A DNA stretch of 55,297 nucleotides from an uncultured Bacteroides sp. (lineage in GTDB: Bacteria > Bacteroidota > Bacteroidia > Bacteroidales > Bacteroidaceae). Where the stretch lies: NCBI RefSeq assembly GCF_958445495.1, contig NZ_CAUCSQ010000028.1, positions 1-55,297 of the forward strand, written 5' to 3'. This document shows, piece after piece, positions 8,136-16,303 of this stretch. Made by a program: the position numbers and the translations under genes. Position 1 is the stretch's first letter; each line of letters opens with the position of its first letter. The notes below the pieces were generated by a model. It worked only from the letters and a program-made list of their open reading frames with translations, was not told the DNA's origin and did not search any database.

Positions 8136-10652
8136 TTACTGCAAATTGTTCAAACGCATCTCAAGATCATTCTCATCAATACAAAGTACGTCACGCGCCT
8201 TGCTGCCTTGCGTAGGCCCGACAATACCCGCCTTTTCAAGCTGGTCCATAATACGGCCCGCACGATTGTAGCCGATAGCGAATTTACGCTGAATCAGTGA
8301 AGTAGACCCCTGTTGGTGAATGACTATCAACCGGGCGGCATCTTCAAACAACGGGTCGAGACGTCCCATATCAATGTCTCCTACCTCATTGCCGCTATCT
8401 TCACCCACATATTCAGGCAAGAAAAACGGAGTCGGATAACCTTGCTGGCGAGCTATGAATTTCGTAATTTCCTCTACTTCCGGCGTATCGATAAAAGCGC
8501 ATTGCACACGTACCGGATCAGCTCCCTGCAAGAAAAGCATGTCTCCTTTACCAATCAGACGGTTCGCACCGGGACGGTCCAGAATAGTGCGGGAATCCAT
8601 CATCGCAGACACACGGAAAGCGATTCGGGCAGGGAAATTAGCTTTAATCGTACCCGTAATGATGTTAGTAGTCGGACGTTGCGTGGCGATAATCATGTGA
8701 ATGCCGACAGCACGCGCAAGCTGGGCGATACGGGCAATCGGAAGCTCGACTTCCTTTCCTGCAGTCATTATCAAGTCACCGAACTCGTCAATGACAACCA
8801 CAATGTACGGCATGAATTTATGGCCCTTCTCAGGATTCAAGCGACGGTTGACAAATTTCTCATTATACTCTTTAATATTACGCACATGAGCCATTTTCAA
8901 CAAGTCGTAACGGGTATCCATTTCCACACAAACAGAATTCAAGGTTTGCACCACTTTGGTTACATCCGTTATAATCGGCTCGCCTCCATCGGGAAGTTTT
9001 GCAAGAAAATGGTTTTCAATTACCGAATAAATGCTGAACTCCACTTTTTTCGGATCGACCAGAACGAATTTCAATTCTGCCGGATGCTTCTTATATAATA
9101 AAGAGGTGATGATTGCGTTCAGCCCGACCGATTTACCTTGACCGGTAGCTCCCGCCACCAACACATGCGGCATCTTGCAAAGGTCGAACATAAAAACCTC
9201 ATTCGTGATAGTCTTACCTAATACGATAGGCAGGTCAAACTTGGATTCCTGGAATTTTTTACTTCCAATCACACTCTGCCCGGACACGATTTTCGGATTC
9301 TTATTCGGCACTTCAATGCCGATAGTCCCCTTACCCGGTATCGGAGCGATAATACGGATACCGTCTGCAGACAAACTCAATGCAATATCATCTTCCAGCC
9401 CACGAATTTTAGAAATACGCACTCCCTGTTCGGGCGTAATCTCGTATAAGGTAACCGTAGGACCGACCGTCGCTTTGATTGTACTGATTTCAATGCCGAA
9501 GCTACGCAACGTATTGATAATGCGATCCTTATTGGCATTCTGCTCATCCATATCGATTGTAGGGTCGTCATTATCGAAATGTTTCATCAAATCAATCGTA
9601 GGAAAACGGTAATTCTCCAAATCCTTCGTCGGGTTATAAGGTTCCAGTTCAGGCCCGCGGTATTCTTCCTCCGCAACAGCGGTCTCGATTTCGAATCCGG
9701 GCTCTTCCTCACCCCGGAATTCTTCCGTCCGGAAAGGAAGGGAATCGGCAACTGCAGGTTCAAATACCATAGTCAGCCCTTCGTTTTCTCCAGCCGAAGC
9801 GGAAGAGTCGTTTTCCGTTTCCGAACGGTTCGCGGACAGTTCTTCTTCCGGTTCTTCAACCGGCATATCCGCCACTTGCGAAGATGCCTGCCTGTATATC
9901 CGTTTCAAGTTAAACTCCACTTCTTGCGGCTGAGATACCGTAAACTCCTGTTGCCCCTCTCCCGCTGCAACAGTTTTTTCCTCCGTAACGGCTGCTTTCC
10001 CCACCTGCTCTTTCTCTTTCCGTTTCAAGAAACTCAATGCAAAGAGTTTGCGTAACCAAATGACGGTCCGCGCACTTACATATATGAAGAAACAAACAGC
10101 CGTTATCAACAAAATCAGCCACACTCCGGGCACACCTACCTGCGAAATCAGCCAGCGGCTCACATTATAACCGTGCATACCCCCCAAATAAATAAAGGAA
10201 TCCTGATAATGCTCCATGAAAACGAACCCGAAAAACACGGAAAACCAGACCAGTAACAACGTACATCCGATAAACCATTTCCATAAACGCACTACACGCA
10301 CGCGCATCAACTTCAACCCCGCTACTGCCAAAAAGACAAGAATAAAGAAAGAAGAGACACCGAAACACTCATTAATCAGATAATGAGCCAACTGCGCTCC
10401 GCGCGACCCAGCATAATTCTTCACATGATTGTCCACGGCCGACAAATCCGCCGGATTCCCGCTGTCGATGATACTTTGGTCGGCCGCTCCCGTGAAAAAG
10501 AAAGATGAAAAAGCCAGCAACAGATAAACGGAAAAGATAACCAACATCAGTCCGATAACAAAATGGACTGTTTCATTCTTAAAAATTCCAGTGATTTTAC
10601 CGAGAGAAGAGGGAGTACGTTCAGCCTCCTTATCTAATTTCTTTTTTGCCAT
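8136..10652 (-). CDS. ftsK: DNA translocase FtsK/SpoIIIE family
   Basis: Pumps chromosome DNA at the septum during division. The N-terminus has about four membrane segments in the first 200 residues, then an acidic low-complexity linker rich in Glu at about 225-340. The motor follows, with Walker A GATGQGKS near residue 500 and Walker B VVVIDEFGDL near 620. The C-terminal winged-helix gamma domain starts near 775. An upstream in-frame ATG at 10658 is possible; I prefer 10652, which starts Met-Ala-Lys-Lys-Lys. It is the first gene of its run. Confidence 0.93.
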   Translation of the reverse strand: MAKKKLDKEAERTPSSLGKITGIFKNETVHFVIGLMLVIFSVYLLLAFSSFFFTGAADQSIIDSGNPADLSAVDNHVKNYAGSRGAQLAHYLINECFGVSSFFILVFLAVAGLKLMRVRVVRLWKWFIGCTLLLVWFSVFFGFVFMEHYQDSFIYLGGMHGYNVSRWLISQVGVPGVWLILLITAVCFFIYVSARTVIWLRKLFALSFLKRKEKEQVGKAAVTEEKTVAAGEGQQEFTVSQPQEVEFNLKRIYRQASSQVADMPVEEPEEELSANRSETENDSSASAGENEGLTMVFEPAVADSLPFRTEEFRGEEEPGFEIETAVAEEEYRGPELEPYNPTKDLENYRFPTIDLMKHFDNDDPTIDMDEQNANKDRIINTLRSFGIEISTIKATVGPTVTLYEITPEQGVRISKIRGLEDDIALSLSADGIRIIAPIPGKGTIGIEVPNKNPKIVSGQSVIGSKKFQESKFDLPIVLGKTITNEVFMFDLCKMPHVLVAGATGQGKSVGLNAIITSLLYKKHPAELKFVLVDPKKVEFSIYSVIENHFLAKLPDGGEPIITDVTKVVQTLNSVCVEMDTRYDLLKMAHVRNIKEYNEKFVNRRLNPEKGHKFMPYIVVVIDEFGDLIMTAGKEVELPIARIAQLARAVGIHMIIATQRPTTNIITGTIKANFPARIAFRVSAMMDSRTILDRPGANRLIGKGDMLFLQGADPVRVQCAFIDTPEVEEITKFIARQQGYPTPFFLPEYVGEDSGNEVGDIDMGRLDPLFEDAARLIVIHQQGSTSLIQRKFAIGYNRAGRIMDQLEKAGIVGPTQGSKARDVLCIDENDLEMRLNNLQ

Positions 10653-10696
10653 GAGCATTTAGTCTTTTTATAAAATTGGAATCGTAATCTAAGCCG

Positions 10697-10704
10697 CAAA
10701 AATA
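10697..10704 (-). promoter_or_regulatory. Probable ftsK promoter -7 box
   Basis: TATTTTTG on the minus strand matches TAnnTTTG, about 45 bases before the ftsK start. No clear -33 box. Confidence 0.4.
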
Positions 10705-10746
10705 ATAAAAAAATAACGAGCACTACGCTCATTCAATCCTTTTTCT

Positions 10747-10754
10747 TACCTTTG
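10747..10754 (+). promoter_or_regulatory. Promoter -7 box of the DUF5063 gene
   Basis: TACCTTTG matches TAnnTTTG. It decides the start: the in-frame TTG at 10752 lies inside this box and cannot be the start codon, so translation begins at the ATG at 10776. Confidence 0.6.
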
Positions 10755-10775
10755 CAAGGGAAATCAACGTTGATT

Positions 10776-11357
10776 ATGGAAAAAGAAAGCCAGACGATAT
10801 TTGATAAGAATGTAATTGAGTTCGTAACGGTAGCCGCCGAATTTTGTGCATTCCTCGAACGTGCCGGACGCATGAAGCGCAGCACCTTCATCGACACATC
10901 CCTAAAAATCCTTCCTCTGCTCTATCTAAAAGCCTCCATGCTTCCGAAATGCGAAACCATTGGAGACGAAGCACCCGAAACGTATGTCACCGAAGAGATT
11001 TACGAAGTTTTGCGCATCAATCTCTCCGGATTAATGGGAGAGCAGGATGATTACCTGGACGTATTCGTAGAAGACATGGTTTACAGCGACCAACCCATCA
11101 AAAAATCCATATCGGAAGACTTGGCGGACATCTATCAGGATATCAAAGACTTTATCTTCGTTTTCCAATTGGGACTGAACGAAACGATGAATGACTCACT
11201 GGCTATCTGCCAGGAAAATTTCGGAATGCTGTGGGGGCAGAAACTGGTCAATACGTTGCGTGCCCTTCATGATGTAAAATACAATTCCCAAAAGGAAGAA
11301 GAGGAAAACGACAACGAGATTTACGAACCAAGCGATGACGGCAGTTGTTGTGATTAA
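10776..11357 (+). CDS. DUF5063 domain protein, possibly C-terminally truncated
   Basis: A 193-residue soluble, mostly helical, acidic protein resembling the Bacteroidetes DUF5063 family; function unknown. It heads a run with an exonuclease and an rRNA methyltransferase. The frame ends in Ser-Cys-Cys-Asp followed by TAA. Directly downstream, the +1 frame is open to 11433 and encodes a 26-residue His/Cys/Asp-rich tail, stopping two bases before the next gene. That arrangement suggests a frameshift that cut off a metal-binding-like tail. Confidence 0.75.
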   Translation: MEKESQTIFDKNVIEFVTVAAEFCAFLERAGRMKRSTFIDTSLKILPLLYLKASMLPKCETIGDEAPETYVTEEIYEVLRINLSGLMGEQDDYLDVFVEDMVYSDQPIKKSISEDLADIYQDIKDFIFVFQLGLNETMNDSLAICQENFGMLWGQKLVNTLRALHDVKYNSQKEEEENDNEIYEPSDDGSCCD

Positions 11358-11433
11358 AAACAGCCGCCATTGCCATGATGACGATTATTACCGCCACGAA
11401 AACGGCTGTGATTGCCACGATGATGAAAAATAA
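11353..11433 (+). pseudogene. Out-of-frame His/Cys/Asp-rich tail of the DUF5063 gene
   Basis: In the frame +1 to the DUF5063 gene, 26 codons read RHCHDDDYYRHENGC then DCHDDEK and stop at 11431-11433. The tail carries four His, three Cys and six Asp. It contains two CHDD units. It looks like a metal-binding extension lost through a one-base indel near the stop, or reached by programmed shifting. This is an inference from composition and position. Confidence 0.4.
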
Positions 11434-11435
11434 AA

Positions 11436-12092
11436 ATGATTGTAAGAAGAACCATTGATAAAAGCGAATTAAAAGAGCTCCCGAAAGCCGCTTTTCCGGG
11501 AAGAATCCACGTTATCCAATCGGAATCGGAAACAAAAAAAGCAGTAGCCTACCTGTTATCCCAGCCGATATTGGGTATCGACAGCGAAACACGTCCCTCC
11601 TTTACCAAAGGACAATCGCACAAAGTAGCACTTCTTCAGATTTCTTCCGAAGAATGCTGTTTCCTGTTCCGGCTTAACATGACGGGACTCACTCAGCCTT
11701 TGGTAGACCTGTTGGAAAACCCGGAAGTAATCAAAGTCGGGCTTTCATTAAAAGACGATTTTATGATGCTGCACAAACGTGCACCTTTCAACCAGCAGAG
11801 TTGCATCGAACTACAAGACTATGTACGTCAGTTCGGCATACAGGACAAAAGCCTGCAAAAAATTTATGCCATATTATTCAAAGAAAAGATTTCCAAATCA
11901 CAACGGCTGTCCAACTGGGAAGCAGACGTGTTGAGCGACGGGCAAAAACAATATGCCGCCACCGACGCATGGGCCTGCCTCAACATCTACAACCTCCTGC
12001 AAGAGTTGAAACGGACAGGCAATTATGAAATAGCTCCCGAAGAAGAAAAGCTTCAAAAACAAAAAGAAGAAGAAAGGAAAGAAAACAGTTAA
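11436..12092 (+). CDS. 3'-5' exonuclease, RNase D-like (DEDD fold)
   Basis: A 218-residue protein of the DnaQ/RNase D superfamily that hydrolyses nucleic acid 3' ends with two metal ions. ExoI is Asp49-x-Glu51 (GIDSETRPSF), ExoII is in VGLSLKDDF near residue 112, and ExoIII is YAATD at 173-177, of the DEDDy type. There is no HRDC domain, so it is shorter than true RNase D. The last 20 residues are a Lys/Glu tail. It lies between the DUF5063 gene and rlmI in one transcript. Whether RNA or DNA is the substrate is not decided by sequence. Confidence 0.85.
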   Translation: MIVRRTIDKSELKELPKAAFPGRIHVIQSESETKKAVAYLLSQPILGIDSETRPSFTKGQSHKVALLQISSEECCFLFRLNMTGLTQPLVDLLENPEVIKVGLSLKDDFMMLHKRAPFNQQSCIELQDYVRQFGIQDKSLQKIYAILFKEKISKSQRLSNWEADVLSDGQKQYAATDAWACLNIYNLLQELKRTGNYEIAPEEEKLQKQKEEERKENS

Positions 12093-12115
12093 CAGAATCA
12101 GATAAATAAGCCGCT

Positions 12116-13294
12116 ATGCATAAAGTATATCTCAAACCAGGTAAAGAAGAATCTCTGAAAAGGCTTCATCCCTGGATTTTTTCCGGTGCTATCTCCCGTA
12201 TCGACGGAGAACCCGAAGAGGGCGAAGTTGTAGAAGTATATACTTCCCAAAAAGAATTTATTGCCCAGGGACATTTCCAAATCGGCAGCATCGCCGTACG
12301 GGTACTCTCCTTCCGCCAGGAACCCGTCAACCATGAATTCTGGAAACGCAAACTGGAAATAGCGTACGATATGCGCCGCGCCATCGGAATCGCAATCAAT
12401 CCGACCAATAACACCTATCGCCTAATACACGGCGAAGGAGACAATCTTCCCGGACTAGTCATTGACATTTATGCAAAAACCGCCGTTATGCAAGCCCACT
12501 CGGCAGGAATGCACGTAAACCGCATGGACATCGCCGAAGCATTGTCCGAGGTTATGGGCGACAAGATTGAAAATATCTACTACAAGTCAGAAACGACCCT
12601 TCCGTTCAAAGCGGACCTTTTCCCTGAAAACGGTTTCCTAAAAGGAGGAAGCAATGACAATATAGCGCAAGAATACGGTTTGAAGTTCCATGTAGACTGG
12701 TTAAAAGGCCAGAAAACCGGATTCTTTGTCGACCAACGCGAAAACCGTTCGCTATTGGAGCATTACGCAAAAAACCGTTCGGTACTGAACATGTTCTGTT
12801 ATACCGGCGGTTTCTCCTTCTACGCCATGCGCGGAGGAGCGAAACTTGTCCACTCCGTAGACAGCTCCGCCAAAGCCATTGATTTAACCAACAAGAACGT
12901 AGAGCTGAACTTTCCCGGCGACCCGCGCCACGAAGCATTTGCGGAAGACGCATTCAAGTACCTTGAGCGTATGGGCGACCAATATGACCTGATTATCCTC
13001 GACCCGCCCGCCTTTGCCAAGCATAAGGATGCATTACGAAATGCATTGCAAGGCTACCGGAAATTGAACGCCAAAGCATTCGAGAAAATCAAACCGGGAG
13101 GCATCCTATTTACTTTCTCCTGTTCACAAGTCGTCACCAAAGACAATTTCCGTACGGCAGTGTTCACAGCGGCAGCCATGTCGGGACGTAGCGTACGTAT
13201 CCTGCACCAGCTCACACAACCGGCCGACCATCCGGTGAACATCTACCATCCGGAAGGAGAGTACCTGAAAGGATTGGTACTTTACGTAGAATGA
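12116..13294 (+). CDS. RlmI-like 23S rRNA (cytosine-C5)-methyltransferase
   Basis: A 392-residue class I SAM-dependent methyltransferase. A PUA-like RNA-binding domain covers about residues 3-80. The SAM site NMFCYTGGFSFYAMRGG is near 225, the motif IV LDPPAFAKHK near 295 and the motif VI cysteine in FSCSQ near 335. This layout matches RlmI, which makes m5C1962 in 23S rRNA in E. coli. Co-directional with the exonuclease, 23 bases downstream. Confidence 0.88.
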   Translation: MHKVYLKPGKEESLKRLHPWIFSGAISRIDGEPEEGEVVEVYTSQKEFIAQGHFQIGSIAVRVLSFRQEPVNHEFWKRKLEIAYDMRRAIGIAINPTNNTYRLIHGEGDNLPGLVIDIYAKTAVMQAHSAGMHVNRMDIAEALSEVMGDKIENIYYKSETTLPFKADLFPENGFLKGGSNDNIAQEYGLKFHVDWLKGQKTGFFVDQRENRSLLEHYAKNRSVLNMFCYTGGFSFYAMRGGAKLVHSVDSSAKAIDLTNKNVELNFPGDPRHEAFAEDAFKYLERMGDQYDLIILDPPAFAKHKDALRNALQGYRKLNAKAFEKIKPGGILFTFSCSQVVTKDNFRTAVFTAAAMSGRSVRILHQLTQPADHPVNIYHPEGEYLKGLVLYVE

Positions 13295-13422
13295 TAAAAC
13301 GGCCTGTGTATCATCTTCCGTAATACAAGGAATATGGGGTAGCTTACAGGCAAGGCTCTAATAGAAAAAAGGAGGATTCAAAGTTAATTAGAGTTAATAA
13401 ACAGAAGTTTTTCACTGAAACA

Positions 13423-13440
13423 TTATGTTGTATAACATAA
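13423..13440. promoter_or_regulatory. Palindrome upstream of the candidate small RNA
   Basis: TTATGTT (13423-13429) and AACATAA (13434-13440) are perfect inverted arms around GTAT. They overlap the expected -33 region of the promoter at 13447, so this may be an operator. Confidence 0.4.
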
Positions 13441-13446
13441 ACGCCT

Positions 13447-13530
13447 TATCTTTGCATCGTGTTTTTCATGGTATTAGATTTAAGGTTAATAAAGATTGGC
13501 TGTCTGGGATAGATAGCCTTCTTTTTTTTA
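13447..13530 (+). ncRNA. Candidate small RNA with promoter and intrinsic terminator
   Basis: The -7 box TATCTTTG (13447-13454) predicts a start near 13461. The transcript would run about 70 nt to a terminator: GGCTGTCT (13498-13505), loop GGGAT, AGATAGCC (13511-13518), then a T-run to about 13529. The stem is 8 bp with one G-T pair. No open frame makes sense inside it. The next gene has its own promoter 110 bases downstream, so this is a separate unit and not simply its leader. I do not assign an RNA family. Confidence 0.55.
13498..13530 (+). terminator. Terminator of the candidate small RNA
   Basis: An 8-bp stem with a five-base loop followed by TTCTTTTTTT. Confidence 0.75.
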
Positions 13531-13640
13531 TCCCCCCTCTCCATCTCATTTTTATCACTGATTCCTTTCCCTTCCGCGATATTATGGCTTTTTTATCGGC
13601 TTTTTATTAATTAACGTATCCACCTAATCAACGAAAATAT

Positions 13641-13648
13641 TATATTTG
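13641..13648 (+). promoter_or_regulatory. Promoter -7 box of the nucleoside transporter
   Basis: TATATTTG matches TAnnTTTG, 42 bases before the start codon. Confidence 0.5.
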
Positions 13649-13689
13649 CAAGAGTTATCGGATAAACGAAGAACACAAATTAAAAAGTC

Positions 13690-14940
13690 ATGAGTATAAA
13701 AGTTCGTTTGATTATTATGAACTTCCTGCAATTTTTTGTCTGGGGGTCATGGTTAATTTCATTGGGTGGTTATATGGGTAGGGAACTCCATTTTGAAGGA
13801 GGACAAATCGGAGCCATATTCGCCACTATGGGAATTGCCTCTCTGGTGATGCCCGGTATCATCGGCATCATTGCCGACAAATGGTTTAACGCGGAACGTT
13901 TATACGGACTTTGCCACATTGCAGGGGCAGCGTGCCTCTTTTATGCCTCCACAGCCACCGGATACAACCAGATGTATTGGGCCATGTTGCTCAATTTATT
14001 AGTATATATGCCCACTTTATCACTGGCTAACACCGTTTCCTACAATGCATTGGAACAATATAAATGCGACCTGATTAAAGACTTCCCCCCTATCCGCGTA
14101 TGGGGCACGATTGGTTTCATCTGTGCCATGTGGGCGGTAGACCTCACCGGATTCAAGAATTCGAGCGCCCAACTCTATGTGGGAGCTACCTCCGCCCTAT
14201 TGCTGGGACTTTATTCTTTCACTCTTCCGGCATGCAAACCTTCAAAGACAGAAAACAAATCACTGCTCTCCGCCTTCGGACTGGATGCATTGGTTCTATT
14301 CAAGAAAAAGAAAATGGCTGTTTTCTTCTTTTTCTCAATGCTGTTAGGAGCTGCGTTGCAAATAACCAATACATACGGTGACCTGTTTCTCGGCAGTTTC
14401 GCCAATATTCCCGAATATGCCGACTCCTTCGGAGTAAAACACTCGGTCATTCTCCTATCCATCTCGCAAATGTCCGAAACCCTGTTTATCCTTGCCATTC
14501 CTTTCTTCTTACGGCATTTCGGTATCAAACAAGTCATGCTAATCAGCATGTTTGCGTGGGTATTCCGGTTCGGGCTGTTCGGTTTCGGAGATCCGGGCAA
14601 CGGGTTATGGATGCTAATCCTTTCCATGATAGTTTACGGTATGGCATTTGACTTTTTCAACATTTCAGGTTCTTTGTTTGTTGAACAGGAAACCGACTCC
14701 TCCATCCGCGCCAGTGCACAAGGTTTATTTTTTATGATGACTAACGGGTTGGGAGCCATTATCGGAGGATATGCCAGCGGCGCCGTGGTAGACGCTTTCT
14801 CAGTGTATGCCGACGGTAAACTGGTCAGCCGCGAATGGATGGAAATCTGGCTGATTTTCGCCGCCTACGCATTCGTTATCGGCATCTTGTTTGCTTTGGC
14901 ATTCAAGTACAGACACCAGCGGGAGAGTAAAACAAATTAA
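13690..14940 (+). CDS. MFS nucleoside:H+ symporter family transporter
   Basis: A 416-residue inner-membrane protein with about 12 hydrophobic segments, resembling the NHS family (NupG/XapB). Characteristic are the N-terminal start MNFLQFFVWGSW, the PGIIGIIADKW loop after the second helix and the FNISGSLFVEQE stretch near residue 322. The likely role is nucleoside uptake by proton symport; the specific nucleoside is not predictable. It starts the run with the bifunctional nuclease gene 10 bases downstream. Confidence 0.88.
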   Translation: MSIKVRLIIMNFLQFFVWGSWLISLGGYMGRELHFEGGQIGAIFATMGIASLVMPGIIGIIADKWFNAERLYGLCHIAGAACLFYASTATGYNQMYWAMLLNLLVYMPTLSLANTVSYNALEQYKCDLIKDFPPIRVWGTIGFICAMWAVDLTGFKNSSAQLYVGATSALLLGLYSFTLPACKPSKTENKSLLSAFGLDALVLFKKKKMAVFFFFSMLLGAALQITNTYGDLFLGSFANIPEYADSFGVKHSVILLSISQMSETLFILAIPFFLRHFGIKQVMLISMFAWVFRFGLFGFGDPGNGLWMLILSMIVYGMAFDFFNISGSLFVEQETDSSIRASAQGLFFMMTNGLGAIIGGYASGAVVDAFSVYADGKLVSREWMEIWLIFAAYAFVIGILFALAFKYRHQRESKTN

Positions 14941-14950
14941 GTAAAAAACG

Positions 14951-15547
14951 ATGGACAAAAAAGTAGAATTACAAGTTTTAAATATTACGAACAGCCAGGC
15001 GCAAGTGGGTGCATTTGCAATGCTATTGGGAGAAGTGGACGGTGAACGGCAACTGCCCGTCATCATCGGGCCGGCAGAAGCCCAAGCCACAATCCTGTAT
15101 CTGAAAGGAATAAAAACTCCCCGGCCGCTGACGCACGATTTGTTCACAACGAGTCTCAACGCACTGGGAGTACATCTGATACGCATATTGATTTATAAAG
15201 CCAAAGACGGTATTTTCTACTCCTACATTTATCTAAAGAAAAATGAAGAAATCATACGTATCGATGCCCGTACTTCAGACGCCATCGCTTTGGCGGTACG
15301 TGCAGAATGCCCGATACTGATTTACGAATCCATCCTCGAACAGGAGTGCCTCCGCATTTCGGACGAAGCCCGAAACCATTCTGAAGAAATGGAAGATGAC
15401 GAAGAGCTCACGGGAGAAGAATCCACTGCATCCCACAGTACTTCGAAAACTCTCGAAGAAGCATTGGAACAGGCTATCAAAGACGAAAATTATGAATTGG
15501 CCGCCCGGATACGCGACCAAATCAAGTTAAGAAACAAAAACCAATAA
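14951..15547 (+). CDS. Bifunctional nuclease family protein with UvrB/UvrC motif
   Basis: A 198-residue protein. Residues about 5-135 match the bifunctional nuclease (DUF151) fold, with LPVIIGPAEAQA near residue 35 and RTSDAIALAVR near 105. An acidic Ser/Glu linker follows, then a C-terminal UVR motif (EEALEQAIKDENYELAARIR) at about 166-185. Plant and bacterial members have been reported to cleave DNA and RNA; the cellular role here is open. It is coupled to the transporter upstream and rsmE downstream. Confidence 0.85.
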   Translation: MDKKVELQVLNITNSQAQVGAFAMLLGEVDGERQLPVIIGPAEAQATILYLKGIKTPRPLTHDLFTTSLNALGVHLIRILIYKAKDGIFYSYIYLKKNEEIIRIDARTSDAIALAVRAECPILIYESILEQECLRISDEARNHSEEMEDDEELTGEESTASHSTSKTLEEALEQAIKDENYELAARIRDQIKLRNKNQ

Positions 15548-15554
15548 CCGGATT

Positions 15555-16253
15555 ATGCACGTATTTTATACTCCCGACATACAGGTAACCAACGAACTTC
15601 CGGAAGAAGAAGCGCAACATTGTACCCGTGTCCTCCGGCTGGGTGTCGGAGATGAAATCACTCTTACCGACGGTAAAGGCAAATTTTACAAAGCCGAAAT
15701 CACGGTTGCCGGCAACAAGCGTTGCCTGGTAACAGTCAAAGAAACCGTCTTTCAGGAACCGCTCCGGCCTTGCCATCTGCACATTGCCATGGCTCCGACC
15801 AAAAATATGGACCGCAACGAATGGTTTGCCGAGAAAGCGACCGAAATAGGACTGGACGAACTGACCTTCCTCAACTGCCGGTTCTCGGAACGCAAGGTTA
15901 TCAAGAATGAACGTATCGAGAAAATTCTCGTATCGGCAATCAAACAGTCATTGAAAGCCCGCCTGCCCCGGCTCAATGAAATGACAGATTTCAGCACATT
16001 CATAACCCAAGATTTTCAAGGACAAAAGTTCATCGCCCATTGTTACGAGGGTGAAAAGCCTTTGCTTAAAGACGTTTTAAAACCCGGGGAAGACGCAGTG
16101 GTCCTAATCGGCCCGGAAGGCGACTTCAGTGAAGAAGAAGTGGGAAAAGCCGTTGAATACGGATTCATGCCAATCAGTTTGGGAAAATCACGTCTCCGGA
16201 CAGAAACGGCGGCATTGGTGGCTTGTCACACCATCAACCTGCTGAACCAATAA
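15555..16253 (+). CDS. rsmE: 16S rRNA (uracil(1498)-N(3))-methyltransferase
   Basis: A 232-residue SPOUT-class methyltransferase modifying U1498 of 16S rRNA. The N-terminal PUA-like domain contains the HCTRVLRLGVGDEI stretch. The knotted C-terminal SAM site shows IGPEGDFSEEE near residue 185 and LGKSRLRTETA near 213. Length and motifs are typical. Seven bases after the bifunctional nuclease gene. Confidence 0.94.
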   Translation: MHVFYTPDIQVTNELPEEEAQHCTRVLRLGVGDEITLTDGKGKFYKAEITVAGNKRCLVTVKETVFQEPLRPCHLHIAMAPTKNMDRNEWFAEKATEIGLDELTFLNCRFSERKVIKNERIEKILVSAIKQSLKARLPRLNEMTDFSTFITQDFQGQKFIAHCYEGEKPLLKDVLKPGEDAVVLIGPEGDFSEEEVGKAVEYGFMPISLGKSRLRTETAALVACHTINLLNQ

Positions 16254-16303
16254 ATGAACATTAAAATATCCGAATCAATATCAACATTTTAAAGAATATA
16301 AGT

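Larger units (their letters stand above)
13295..13689. other. Intergenic region with small-RNA locus
   Basis: About 395 bases. It holds a palindrome at 13423-13440, a promoter and candidate small RNA at 13447-13530, and the promoter of the nucleoside transporter at 13641. A 61-codon open frame spanning the small RNA has no credible start or family. Confidence 0.6.

Noticed and set aside
11375..11458. 27-codon frame MMTIITATK starting inside the DUF5063 tail region
   Set aside because: It overlaps the exonuclease start and is better explained as a shadow of the His-rich tail.
13425..13610. 61-codon open frame across the small-RNA locus
   Set aside because: It starts upstream of the -7 box, spans a terminator and has no recognisable composition or family.
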